From NCBI GenBank assembly GCA_021736615.1, contig JAIPFN010000224.1:1-9669 (forward strand): a DNA stretch of 9,669 nt, given 5' to 3'. This document shows positions 1 through 6,284 of the stretch, in pieces. The notes beneath the pieces are model-generated. The model was given only the letters and a program-made list of their open reading frames with translations, did not search any database and was not told where the DNA came from. How positions within the stretch are numbered: the stretch's first letter is position 1; each line of letters begins with the position of its first letter. The position numbers and the translations under genes were made by a program. Source of the stretch: Phycisphaerae bacterium. GTDB lineage: Bacteria; Planctomycetota; Phycisphaerae; Sedimentisphaerales; Anaerohalosphaeraceae.

Positions 1-1
1 A

Positions 2-139
2 ATAATGGACGACCGTCTCAAGGCTGACGAGTATATCGTCTTTCAGGACGGCAGCCATGACGAGGCGATCAAGCTGGAACTTGCCGAGTATCTCAGGATC
101 GAGTGCCCGAGGATATATGCTTTCAGTAAGCATCTGTAA
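2..139 (+). CDS. C-terminal end of an unidentified protein (5' end outside window)
   Basis: An open frame enters from the left edge and runs for 45 codons to TAA at 137-139. The tail is acidic and helical-looking: a short beta-like stretch EYIVFQDG (residues 10-17 of the visible part), then SHDEAIKLELAEYL, then a hydrophobic strand-like PRIYAF near the end. The pattern 'D-Y-I-V-x-x-D-G-S, then x-x-L-E-L-A-E-Y-L' faintly resembles the C-terminal end of DUF4406 or nucleoside 2-deoxyribosyltransferase-like Rossmannoid proteins, where an ElAeyLgi-type helix precedes the last strand. That resemblance is from memory and weak, so no function is assigned. An ATG at 5-7 exists, but no ribosome binding site can be judged at the edge, and a partial gene is more likely than a 44-residue protein. 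Confidence 0.55.
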   Translation: MMDDRLKADEYIVFQDGSHDEAIKLELAEYLRIECPRIYAFSKHL

Positions 140-181
140 ATCGGGCGGATAGTTTGCCAGGGGGGGTCGGGAGTAGGTTGT

Positions 182-209
182 GTGTACCAAAAGTGTACCG
201 TTTAGTACC
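182..209. repeat. Three phased GTACC direct repeats
   Basis: GTGTACC occurs at 182-188 and again at 193-199, and AGTACC follows at 204-209. The GTACC cores start at 184, 195 and 205, so spacings are 11 and 10 bp, close to one helical turn, with A/T-rich linkers (aaaa, gttt). This arrangement places the copies on one face of the helix and could be a cooperative protein-binding site, such as a regulator operator or recombinase arm-type sites. No integrase gene is visible in the window, so the role is open. Confidence 0.4.
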
Positions 210-431
210 GGTTTTGAATTTGAGAAATTTAGAGTGTCTTTTTAGTCTGGTTATTTCGGTGTTTTTAGGCTAAAAATACGGGTGCTTATATTGATTTAAG
301 GATATTGAAATTTGTTTTTACTTTTATTTATTTTGAACTCAACTAACCGGCAGACGTATTAATATTAGAACGCTAAGGCGTTGAGTTGGTAAAAGTTGGA
401 TGGGGCAGAAAGAGGAAGCCCTTGAGGGAGT

Positions 432-472
432 AAAAGGAAAGCCCGCATGGAAAAACGAGCTTTCCTTTTTTT
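432..472. terminator. Strong intrinsic terminator between the upstream gene and the SDR gene
   Basis: The 11-bp perfect stem AAAAGGAAAGC (432-442) pairs with GCTTTCCTTTT (459-469) around a 16-nt loop. On the plus strand it is followed by a run of seven T from 466 to 472, overlapping the stem. On the minus strand four T close the stem, 23 bp beyond the SDR stop codon. It therefore fits as a bidirectional terminator for the convergent flanking genes, and better in the plus direction. The nearest annotated plus-strand gene ends about 290 bp upstream, so it may instead end a small RNA. Confidence 0.75.
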
Positions 473-495
473 GGTTCAACTCCCAAAAAGTTATG

Positions 496-1224
496 CTAAA
501 CAAACCAAGGCGATGACGTTGCTCGTCTTATTCGGAACTCGTCTATTAGTCCTTTGCCCCGTTTTGTTACTATGAACTTTACTATGTCGGCGATCTCCTG
601 CGGGGCGATCAGTTCATCTTTGTTTATGTCCGGCCGGACGTCTCCGACCATGTCCGTATCGACCCCGCCCGGACAGACCATGTGTACGCTGACCGATGTC
701 TTGTTGAGTTCCTGGGCAAGCGAGATAGTCATACCGCGCAAGGCATGTTTTGATGCGGTATATGCAGACTGGCTGGGGTAGCCCTTTATGCTCACGACCG
801 AGCCGATGTTAATTATATAGCCTCGTTCGGCTTTTTGTAGAAGCGGCAAGGCCTGTCTGCACAAAATAAACGGCCCGCGTGCGTTAACCTGCATGCACCT
901 GTCAAAGTCCTCCGTCGCGGTATCTTTTAATAATGCCGAATGTGTAATCCCCGCATTGTTGACAAGAATGTCGATCACCCCAAACCGCTCTTGAATTGTT
1001 TTGACAAGCGACCTGATAGATTCCTCGCAACCCATATCAACGGTCATGGCGATGGCCTTGCCTCCGTTTTCAATGATTTCGTTTGCACGTTTTTCGAGCG
1101 TATCTTTACTCCGTGCAACAAGAATAACAGTGGCCCCGACCGACGCAAGAGTCCGAACGATCTCCAAACCAATCCCTTTACTAGCCCCGGTAACCAAGGC
1201 AATTTTATTATTCAAATCATCCAT
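496..1224 (-). CDS. SDR-family NAD(P)-dependent oxidoreductase (FabG-like)
   Basis: A classical short-chain dehydrogenase/reductase of 242 residues, the usual size for the family, expected to be a soluble cytoplasmic tetramer. From the ATG at 1224 the nucleotide-binding TGASKGIG is at about 12-19, NNAG at 89-92, the active-site Asn in MQVN at 114, Ser in NIGS at 142, and Tyr-Lys in YTASK at 155 and 159. PGGVDTDM follows, as in 3-oxoacyl-ACP-reductase-like members. Arg in the VAR motif at the end of beta-2 suggests NADP(H) preference. The frame can also start two codons earlier at a TTG (1230). ATG is preferred, although neither start has a clear Shine-Dalgarno. The substrate cannot be told from sequence. 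The gene is monocistronic, has its own promoter and is divergent from the ATPase. A true FabG role is unlikely without fab neighbours. Confidence 0.93.
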   Translation of the reverse strand: MDDLNNKIALVTGASKGIGLEIVRTLASVGATVILVARSKDTLEKRANEIIENGGKAIAMTVDMGCEESIRSLVKTIQERFGVIDILVNNAGITHSALLKDTATEDFDRCMQVNARGPFILCRQALPLLQKAERGYIINIGSVVSIKGYPSQSAYTASKHALRGMTISLAQELNKTSVSVHMVCPGGVDTDMVGDVRPDINKDELIAPQEIADIVKFIVTKRGKGLIDEFRIRRATSSPWFV

Positions 1225-1243
1225 AATCAATTTTAATAAGCGT

Positions 1244-1256
1244 CCGCTTAAAGCGG
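1244..1256. promoter_or_regulatory. Perfect palindrome in the SDR leader, possible operator
   Basis: CCGCTT (1244-1249) and AAGCGG (1251-1256) form a perfect inverted repeat around a single base. It lies 20 bp upstream of the SDR ATG and about 35 bp downstream of the predicted transcription start. That is a plausible place for a repressor site, or a short hairpin that could affect translation in a leader lacking a Shine-Dalgarno. No binding protein can be named. Confidence 0.35.
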
Positions 1257-1297
1257 GTCTTTCCGATATTTTAATGTTGTTTCATTACACTATGGTA

Positions 1298-1325
1298 ATT
1301 ATATAGAAAATTCCCGGCTTTGCAA
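1298..1325 (-). promoter_or_regulatory. Sigma70-type promoter for the SDR gene
   Basis: On the minus strand TTGCAA (1325-1320) is followed after 16 bp by a consensus TATAAT (1303-1298). The -10 box matches fully and the -35 box matches at four of six positions. Transcription would start near 1291, giving a leader of roughly 67 nt that contains the palindrome at 1244-1256. Confidence 0.5.
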
Positions 1326-1496
1326 ATGGTTAAGGTGCGGTAAATCGGCTAATTAGCGTATACTCGTGTTTATTAGTGGTTCTGGTGGCATGGACGATTA
1401 TCTATTTTTATGTAATTTTTTAATGTTTCAGTGGTCTATTATAAAGACAGTTTTGGCCGTGAGCTTGTAAATTAACCTTTGGAGGGGCGAATTTGT

Positions 1497-1528
1497 CATT
1501 ATACATTATACGATAGACATTATACATT
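1497..1528. repeat. 11-bp direct repeat, 21-bp period, upstream of the ATPase
   Basis: CATTATACATT is present at 1497-1507 and repeated exactly at 1518-1528. The first copy overlaps a 7-bp tandem duplication (ATTATAC twice, 1498-1511). The 21-bp period equals two helical turns. It lies about 140-170 bp upstream of the ATPase start, so it could be an activator or repressor site, or a remnant of simple-sequence slippage. Confidence 0.45.
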
Positions 1529-1669
1529 CTCAAACTGGGTCGGCGGGATATGCGACCTGTTTTTTATATAATTCTTGATTTTGCGGCTGGCTATGTTAGT
1601 CTCTTAGCTAATAGATCAGCGTTATATGCTTAATGGAACCCGATTACTTTTATAGGCAGGATTTTGAAT

Positions 1670-4375
1670 ATGCATAAAAAGGAAGTTTTATCGCAGCCTT
1701 GGACCAATACCGTTGAAGATATATCAGAGTTGCTAGGTGTTGAGCGTATCAAGGGGCTTGACTCTAATCAGGTTCATGCTATGCGCAAAGCGTACGGGCA
1801 CAACCGCCTGCGTGAGGCCGAGAAAAAGAGTGTCGTCGAGATACTTATCGCTCAATTCAAAAACCTTATCGTCATACTGCTTGGCGTAGCGGGTATCCTG
1901 TCTTTTTGTTTCCATGAGTATATGGACGGGTTTGCGATAATCGGGGTGATCGTCATCAATGCTGCTATAGGTTTCATTATGGAGCTTAAAGCCGTTCGCT
2001 CTATGGAGGCTTTGCACCAGATGGAAAAGGTTACCGCCAAGGTTCGGCGGGGCGGAAAAATGCAGGAAATATCCGCAAAGGATCTCGTCGTCGGTGATGT
2101 TGTATTATTAGAGGGCGGAGATATTGTCAGTGCCGATCTTCGTTTACTCACTGTTGCCAAATTACAGGCCGACGAATCGATACTTACCGGCGAATCGCTT
2201 CCGGTCAGCAAGCAGATCGACGTTATCGAAGCAGACGCCTCTCTCGGCGACCGTTTTAATATGCTCTTTAAAGGTACTTCGGTTACACGCGGCAGCGGCG
2301 AAGCGGTGGTTACCGCAGTCGGTATGGAAACAGAACTTGGCAAGATCGCCGACCTTGTCCAGAAAGCCGAAGACGAAACAACCCCGCTGGAAAAACGCCT
2401 CGACAGTCTTGGACGAAATTTGCTTTGGGTTACGCTTGGTCTTATTGCTGTAATTGCGTTAACAAATAAATTTATAAATCATAAGGAACTTAAGGAAGTG
2501 CTCGAGATGGCCGTTGCTTTGGCGGTCGCTGCTATTCCGGAAGGTTTGCCTATCGTAGCAACTCTCGCACTTGCCCGCGGCATGCTCCGTATGGCCAAAC
2601 AGAATGCACTGGTTAACAACCTTGCCTCCGTCGAAACACTCGGCGGGGTGAGCGTTATCTGCACGGATAAGACAGGCACGCTGACAGAAAACAAGATGAC
2701 CGTTACAGAACTTATCTTTTCCGATCAGAGGGTGGCGGTCGGCCCTTTGGATGACCAGAGCCGCGGTGAGTTTTCGGTTGACGGTAATACCGTAAACGCT
2801 TTGGAAAACGAGCGGGTTAAAAAACTTCTTGAAGTCGGGGTGCTTTGCAACAACGCTTCGCTTAATAAGATCGAGGGCAAAAATATTACCGGTATAGGCG
2901 ATCCGCTGGAGGTTGCGTTTCTGGTGCTCGCCAAAAAAGCCGACATCGATTATGAGCAGGTTAACCTCGAATACCCCGAAGAAGCAGAGGACGCCTTTGA
3001 CTCGGATACCAAGAAGATGGCGACATTTAATAAGACGTCGGCAGGCTACTGGGTTGCCGCAAAGGGGGCTATGGAGTCGATCCTTGATGACTCTGCTACT
3101 GTGATGGGTGCAACCGGCAGTGAGGAAATGACCGATACATGGCGTAAGTACTGGATTGACCAGAACCTCGCCCTTGCCGAAAAGGGCTATCGGGTACTTG
3201 CTCTTGCGACCAAGGTCGAAGACTCTCTCGATGCCGACCCGTATAAGGACCTTGAGTTTATAGGTCTTGCGTGCATGGAGGACCCGGCTCGCGAGGATGT
3301 TAAGGATGCTATCGAAGCTTGCAGAAGCGCAGGCATTCGTACTGTTATGATAACCGGCGACCATCCGAAGACAGCAGCCAGTATTGCCGCATCTATTCGG
3401 CTAGCCGGCGACGAGTTCCCAGACGCTATTATCGGCAAAGATATTATTCACGCCAGGGACATGAGTGAGGCGGACAAAGAACGGTATCGCAACACTTCTG
3501 TATTCGCCCGGGTTAGTCCCGAGCAGAAGCTTGACCTTATCGCAGTTCATCAGGACGCCGGTGCCGTTGTCGCCATGACCGGTGACGGGGTCAATGACGC
3601 GCCCGCTTTGAAGAAGGCCGATATTGGTGTAGCGATGGGCCAGCGAGGCACACAGGTTGCGCAGGAAGCGGCCGACATAGTGCTCAAAGACGATTCGTTT
3701 TCGACGATCATTATTGCAGTCGAGCAGGGTCGGATCATTTTTGAGAATATCCGCAAGTTCGTTATTTTCCTGCTTTCGTGCAATATCAGCGAGGTTATGG
3801 TAGTCTTTGCCGCATCGCTGGTTAACGCTCCACTGCCGATTTTGCCGTTGCAGATTTTGTTTCTGAACCTGGTTACCGATGTGTTCCCGGCACTTGCACT
3901 TGGAGTGGGCAGGGGATCGTCGGAGATCATGAAAAATAAGCCGCGATCGTCGGATGAACCGCTCCTGCCCCGAAAGGGATGGTTTACGATCATTGGTTAC
4001 GGTACGGTTATGTCAGTTGTCGTGTTGACGGCGTTTACTTTGGCGTTTAAGCTGCTTGGTCTGGATGAGCGGGGGGCGGTAACGATCTCCTTTTTGACGC
4101 TGGCGTTTGCTCAACTTTGGCATATCTTCAACATGCGAGGGGCCAATACCCATTGGACCGATAATGAGATCGTCAGCAACCGGTTTGTATGGGGGGCGCT
4201 TGTGTTGTGTACGGCACTTCTGGTAGGCTCTGTCTATACGCCGTTTATGGCCAGGGTACTGAGTTTGAGCAACCCGGGTGTTAAGGGCTGGACGCTTATT
4301 ATTGTCGCAAGCTCGATGACCTGTGTCGTCGGTGAGGTCTGGCGGTTGTTTACTGAGAAGCGGTCGAAAAGATAA
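1670..4375 (+). CDS. P-type cation-transporting ATPase, type IIA (Ca2+-ATPase-like)
   Basis: An ATP-driven cation pump of the inner membrane, 901 residues, full length for bacterial SERCA/PMR1-like pumps. Domains in order are: N-terminal cation-ATPase domain (about 10-75), M1-M2, actuator domain with TGES at 173-176, M3-M4 with PEGLP at 290-294, phosphorylation motif DKTGTLT with Asp333, nucleotide domain with KGA at 465-467, TGDHP at 562, hinge TGDGVNDAP at 637-645, then M5-M10. M5 carries CNISE (Asn705, Glu708) and M6 carries NLVTD (Asn733, Thr736, Asp737), the residues that bind Ca2+ in SERCA. The M8 position of SERCA Glu908 seems to be Gln here (FAQLWH). PEGLP argues against MgtA-type Mg2+ pumps, but Na+ or Mn2+ transport is not excluded. 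The ATG at 1670 is chosen over an in-frame TTG at 1664 because GGCAGG (1655-1660) is better spaced for it. Confidence 0.95.
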   Translation: MHKKEVLSQPWTNTVEDISELLGVERIKGLDSNQVHAMRKAYGHNRLREAEKKSVVEILIAQFKNLIVILLGVAGILSFCFHEYMDGFAIIGVIVINAAIGFIMELKAVRSMEALHQMEKVTAKVRRGGKMQEISAKDLVVGDVVLLEGGDIVSADLRLLTVAKLQADESILTGESLPVSKQIDVIEADASLGDRFNMLFKGTSVTRGSGEAVVTAVGMETELGKIADLVQKAEDETTPLEKRLDSLGRNLLWVTLGLIAVIALTNKFINHKELKEVLEMAVALAVAAIPEGLPIVATLALARGMLRMAKQNALVNNLASVETLGGVSVICTDKTGTLTENKMTVTELIFSDQRVAVGPLDDQSRGEFSVDGNTVNALENERVKKLLEVGVLCNNASLNKIEGKNITGIGDPLEVAFLVLAKKADIDYEQVNLEYPEEAEDAFDSDTKKMATFNKTSAGYWVAAKGAMESILDDSATVMGATGSEEMTDTWRKYWIDQNLALAEKGYRVLALATKVEDSLDADPYKDLEFIGLACMEDPAREDVKDAIEACRSAGIRTVMITGDHPKTAASIAASIRLAGDEFPDAIIGKDIIHARDMSEADKERYRNTSVFARVSPEQKLDLIAVHQDAGAVVAMTGDGVNDAPALKKADIGVAMGQRGTQVAQEAADIVLKDDSFSTIIIAVEQGRIIFENIRKFVIFLLSCNISEVMVVFAASLVNAPLPILPLQILFLNLVTDVFPALALGVGRGSSEIMKNKPRSSDEPLLPRKGWFTIIGYGTVMSVVVLTAFTLAFKLLGLDERGAVTISFLTLAFAQLWHIFNMRGANTHWTDNEIVSNRFVWGALVLCTALLVGSVYTPFMARVLSLSNPGVKGWTLIIVASSMTCVVGEVWRLFTEKRSKR

Positions 4376-4378
4376 GAC

Positions 4379-4406
4379 TTGATTTTTTGAGGTAATTTTG
4401 TATTCT
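4379..4406 (+). promoter_or_regulatory. Possible promoter for the GH27-DUF1080 pair
   Basis: TTGATT (4379-4384) and TATTCT (4401-4406) are separated by 16 bp, each matching the sigma70 consensus at four of six positions. It begins just after the ATPase stop and would start transcripts near 4413, giving a leader of about 85 nt that includes the hairpin at 4418-4439. The match is modest in an AT-rich spacer. Confidence 0.3.
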
Positions 4407-4410
4407 ATTA

Positions 4411-4440
4411 AAAAAGAAGCCTGACTGTGTAGCCAGGCTG
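4411..4440 (-). terminator. Hairpin with a U-run only in the minus direction
   Basis: AGCCTG (4418-4423) pairs with CAGGCT (4434-4439) around a 10-nt loop. On the plus strand the hairpin is preceded by an A-run and not followed by T, so it is a poor terminator for the ATPase. Read on the minus strand it is followed by TCTTTTTT, like an intrinsic terminator, though no minus-strand gene lies upstream in that direction before the DUF819 gene. It may instead be a leader hairpin of the GH27 transcript or block antisense transcription. Confidence 0.35.
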
Positions 4441-4497
4441 AAATGTACGATTGTTTATAGGAAATCTTAGATTGTAATTTGTATCAGGAGACCCACA

Positions 4498-6237
4498 ATG
4501 GTTAAAAAAATCAAACAAAACATCACTCTGGCCTTACTTGCTGTCCTTTGCATAGTGTTAACCGGCTGCGTGTCAAACCAAAGCTATAAGCCGGAAACTG
4601 CAAAGTATGGCTATCTGGCGATGACTCCGCCGATGGGCTGGAACAGCTGGAACTTTTTTGCTAAAGATATTGACGAGGCAAAAATCAAGGCAATCGCCGA
4701 TGCGATGGTTTCGTCGGGTATGCGTGATGCCGGTTATGAATATCTGGTTCTCGACGATGCGTGGATGGCTGCCGAACGTGACGAAAATGGCGCCTTGCAG
4801 GCTGACCCGGTTAAGTTTCCCAAGGGGATGAAAGAGATTGGCGACTATATCCATAGCAAAGGTCTGAAGTTCGGCATATACGAAGACCGGGCATACAGAA
4901 CCTGCCAGTCATTGCCGGGAAGCTTTGAGCATGAAGAGATCGATATGAAAACGTTTGCCGAATGGGGCGTTGACTACATAAAGATGGATAGCTGCTCGGC
5001 AGAGGGTAACGGCAATCTCAGCAGCGAAGATTATATGCTCTACCGCAAATATATCGAAAAGGCGGGCCGTCCGATGGTTCTTAGCATCTCGGACTTTGGC
5101 AGTGCTGCCTGGGTATGGGGCGGTAAGGAGTCTTCTCAGCTGTGGCGGACCGGCTGGGACATCAGGCACAATATGAATTCGGTCTACAGATGTGCTGATT
5201 GTTCGGGAGGGAGCAACAGGATTCATCCGGCCTTTAACGGGCTTTGGCAGTTTGCAGGTCCCGGTTACTGGAATGATCCCGATATGCTGCAGGTTGGTAA
5301 TTTTGAAATACAGGATGAAAAGGTCAATGAGTCGGCTAACAAAGCTCACTTCGGGATATGGTGCATACTGGCGTCGCCGCTTATGGCCGGTAACGACCTG
5401 CGTGTTATGGACGACAGCGTAAAGGACATCCTGACGTCGCCTGAGGTTCTCGCGGTCAATCAGGACAAACGAGGGCTTCAGGGGTACAAGGTATTCGTCG
5501 ACGGCAACCTTGAAGTTTACAACAAGCCGCTGGCCGATGGGACCACTGCGGTTCTGCTGTTGAATAAGGGTAAAGATACAGCCGACATTACCGTTACATG
5601 GAAGATGATCGGTCTTTCGGGTAAGCAGCCCGTACGCGATCTGTGGCAGCGCAAGGACATTGGGATATTCGAGGATTCTTTCACCGCTAAAGGACTTGGC
5701 GAGCATGGCAATATGATGCTCAAGATCGGCAAAAAAGGCAGACCTTTACCGGCACCGGCACCGATGCCGCTTGAAAAATACACTATAACCCGTAAGGGGG
5801 TAACATCTCTTTGCGACTTGTATTACGCATGGAGGGAGCATAACCCGCCTGTTTACAATAAAACATTCGACGGAAAACCTATCGTAATTGACGGTAAGAC
5901 ATTCGAAAGAGGTTTCGGCTGCAAAACCAAGACCGACTTTATGTTCGCCGGAACCGAACGCGGAGACCGTATGATCGGAACAGTTGCGATCGATCCGGCC
6001 TATGAGGGAGAAAATTCCGGCAGATTCCGCATCTATCACGAAGACCGCTTTGCAAACAGAGTTCTCTGGGATAGCGGTAATATGACAAAAGATTCGCCTG
6101 CCAAAGAATTCAATATTGAGCTTAAAAATTACAACTGCATCATGCTGACCTTTGACGGCAAAGACAAAGAAACCGGACAAAAAGCAGGCGATGTACTCGG
6201 CGTCTTCGGCGACCCACAAATTATTGTTAACGACTAA
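4498..6237 (+). CDS. GH27 alpha-galactosidase lipoprotein with C-terminal NPCBM module
   Basis: A secreted retaining alpha-galactosidase (or related GH27 enzyme), 579 residues. The N-terminus has KK, a hydrophobic core and lipobox LTGC with Cys24, so export by Sec and lipid anchoring are expected. The GH27 barrel starts at TPPMGWNSWN (about 43-52). It continues with LVLDDAW (83-89), the nucleophile Asp164 in YIKMDSC, the acid/base Asp221 in WRTGWDI, and NDPDMLQVGN (259-268). A beta-sandwich domain follows (about 325-412). After a Pro-rich linker (417-424), residues 430-579 form an NPCBM/CBM51-like carbohydrate-binding module, with FDGKPIVIDGKTFERGFG as the entry signature. AGGAG lies 7 nt before the ATG. 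The DUF1080 gene follows 47 bp later, so both likely act on the same glycan. Alpha-N-acetylgalactosaminidase or beta-L-arabinopyranosidase activity also occurs in GH27 and cannot be excluded. Confidence 0.93.
   Translation: MVKKIKQNITLALLAVLCIVLTGCVSNQSYKPETAKYGYLAMTPPMGWNSWNFFAKDIDEAKIKAIADAMVSSGMRDAGYEYLVLDDAWMAAERDENGALQADPVKFPKGMKEIGDYIHSKGLKFGIYEDRAYRTCQSLPGSFEHEEIDMKTFAEWGVDYIKMDSCSAEGNGNLSSEDYMLYRKYIEKAGRPMVLSISDFGSAAWVWGGKESSQLWRTGWDIRHNMNSVYRCADCSGGSNRIHPAFNGLWQFAGPGYWNDPDMLQVGNFEIQDEKVNESANKAHFGIWCILASPLMAGNDLRVMDDSVKDILTSPEVLAVNQDKRGLQGYKVFVDGNLEVYNKPLADGTTAVLLLNKGKDTADITVTWKMIGLSGKQPVRDLWQRKDIGIFEDSFTAKGLGEHGNMMLKIGKKGRPLPAPAPMPLEKYTITRKGVTSLCDLYYAWREHNPPVYNKTFDGKPIVIDGKTFERGFGCKTKTDFMFAGTERGDRMIGTVAIDPAYEGENSGRFRIYHEDRFANRVLWDSGNMTKDSPAKEFNIELKNYNCIMLTFDGKDKETGQKAGDVLGVFGDPQIIVND
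5752..5769 (+). repeat. Short repeat encoding a Pro-Ala-Pro linker
   Basis: A near-tandem CCGGCACCGGCACCGATGCC tract encodes the linker PLPAPAPMP at residues 416-424 of the GH27 protein. It joins the catalytic part to the NPCBM module. It is a normal interdomain linker and marks the domain boundary. Confidence 0.5.
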
Positions 6238-6284
6238 GGAAATTAAAGCCTCTGGGCTATTTGTATAATGAAAGGAAATTAGTT

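Larger units (their letters stand above)
140..495. other. Intergenic spacer, AT-rich, no gene found
   Basis: This 356-bp spacer separates the partial plus-strand gene from the 3' end of the minus-strand SDR gene. I see no coding frame with a credible start. It contains a G-run near 171-176, three phased GTACC elements at 182-209, an AT-rich stretch around 220-335, two mutually exclusive short inverted repeats between 336 and 387, and a strong terminator hairpin at 432-472. Confidence 0.6.
1231..1663. other. Divergent intergenic region between the SDR and ATPase genes
   Basis: The spacer holds the SDR promoter and palindrome, a repeated CATTATACATT element (1497-1528) and the ATPase ribosome binding site. 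A TATAAT occurs at 1567-1572 on the plus strand, about 100 bp ahead of the ATPase start. No good -35 box sits at the expected distance, so an ATPase promoter there is only tentative. No convincing gene was found. Confidence 0.5.

Noticed and set aside
1390..1470. A 26-codon hydrophobic plus-strand frame (ATG to TAA) in the SDR-ATPase spacer
   Set aside because: No Shine-Dalgarno spacing, very short, in AT-rich DNA where such frames arise by chance.
2459..3364. Minus-strand open frame of 301 codons inside the ATPase gene
   Set aside because: It lies fully antisense to a well-supported P-type ATPase, has no family resemblance or ribosome binding site, and its residue mix is that of a shadow frame.
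4909..5706. Minus-strand open frame of 265 codons inside the GH27 gene
   Set aside because: It is antisense to clear GH27 catalytic motifs and shows no recognisable domain.
5746..6219. Minus-strand open frame of 157 codons antisense to the NPCBM module
   Set aside because: It mirrors the codon pattern of the real gene and has no start context or homology signal.
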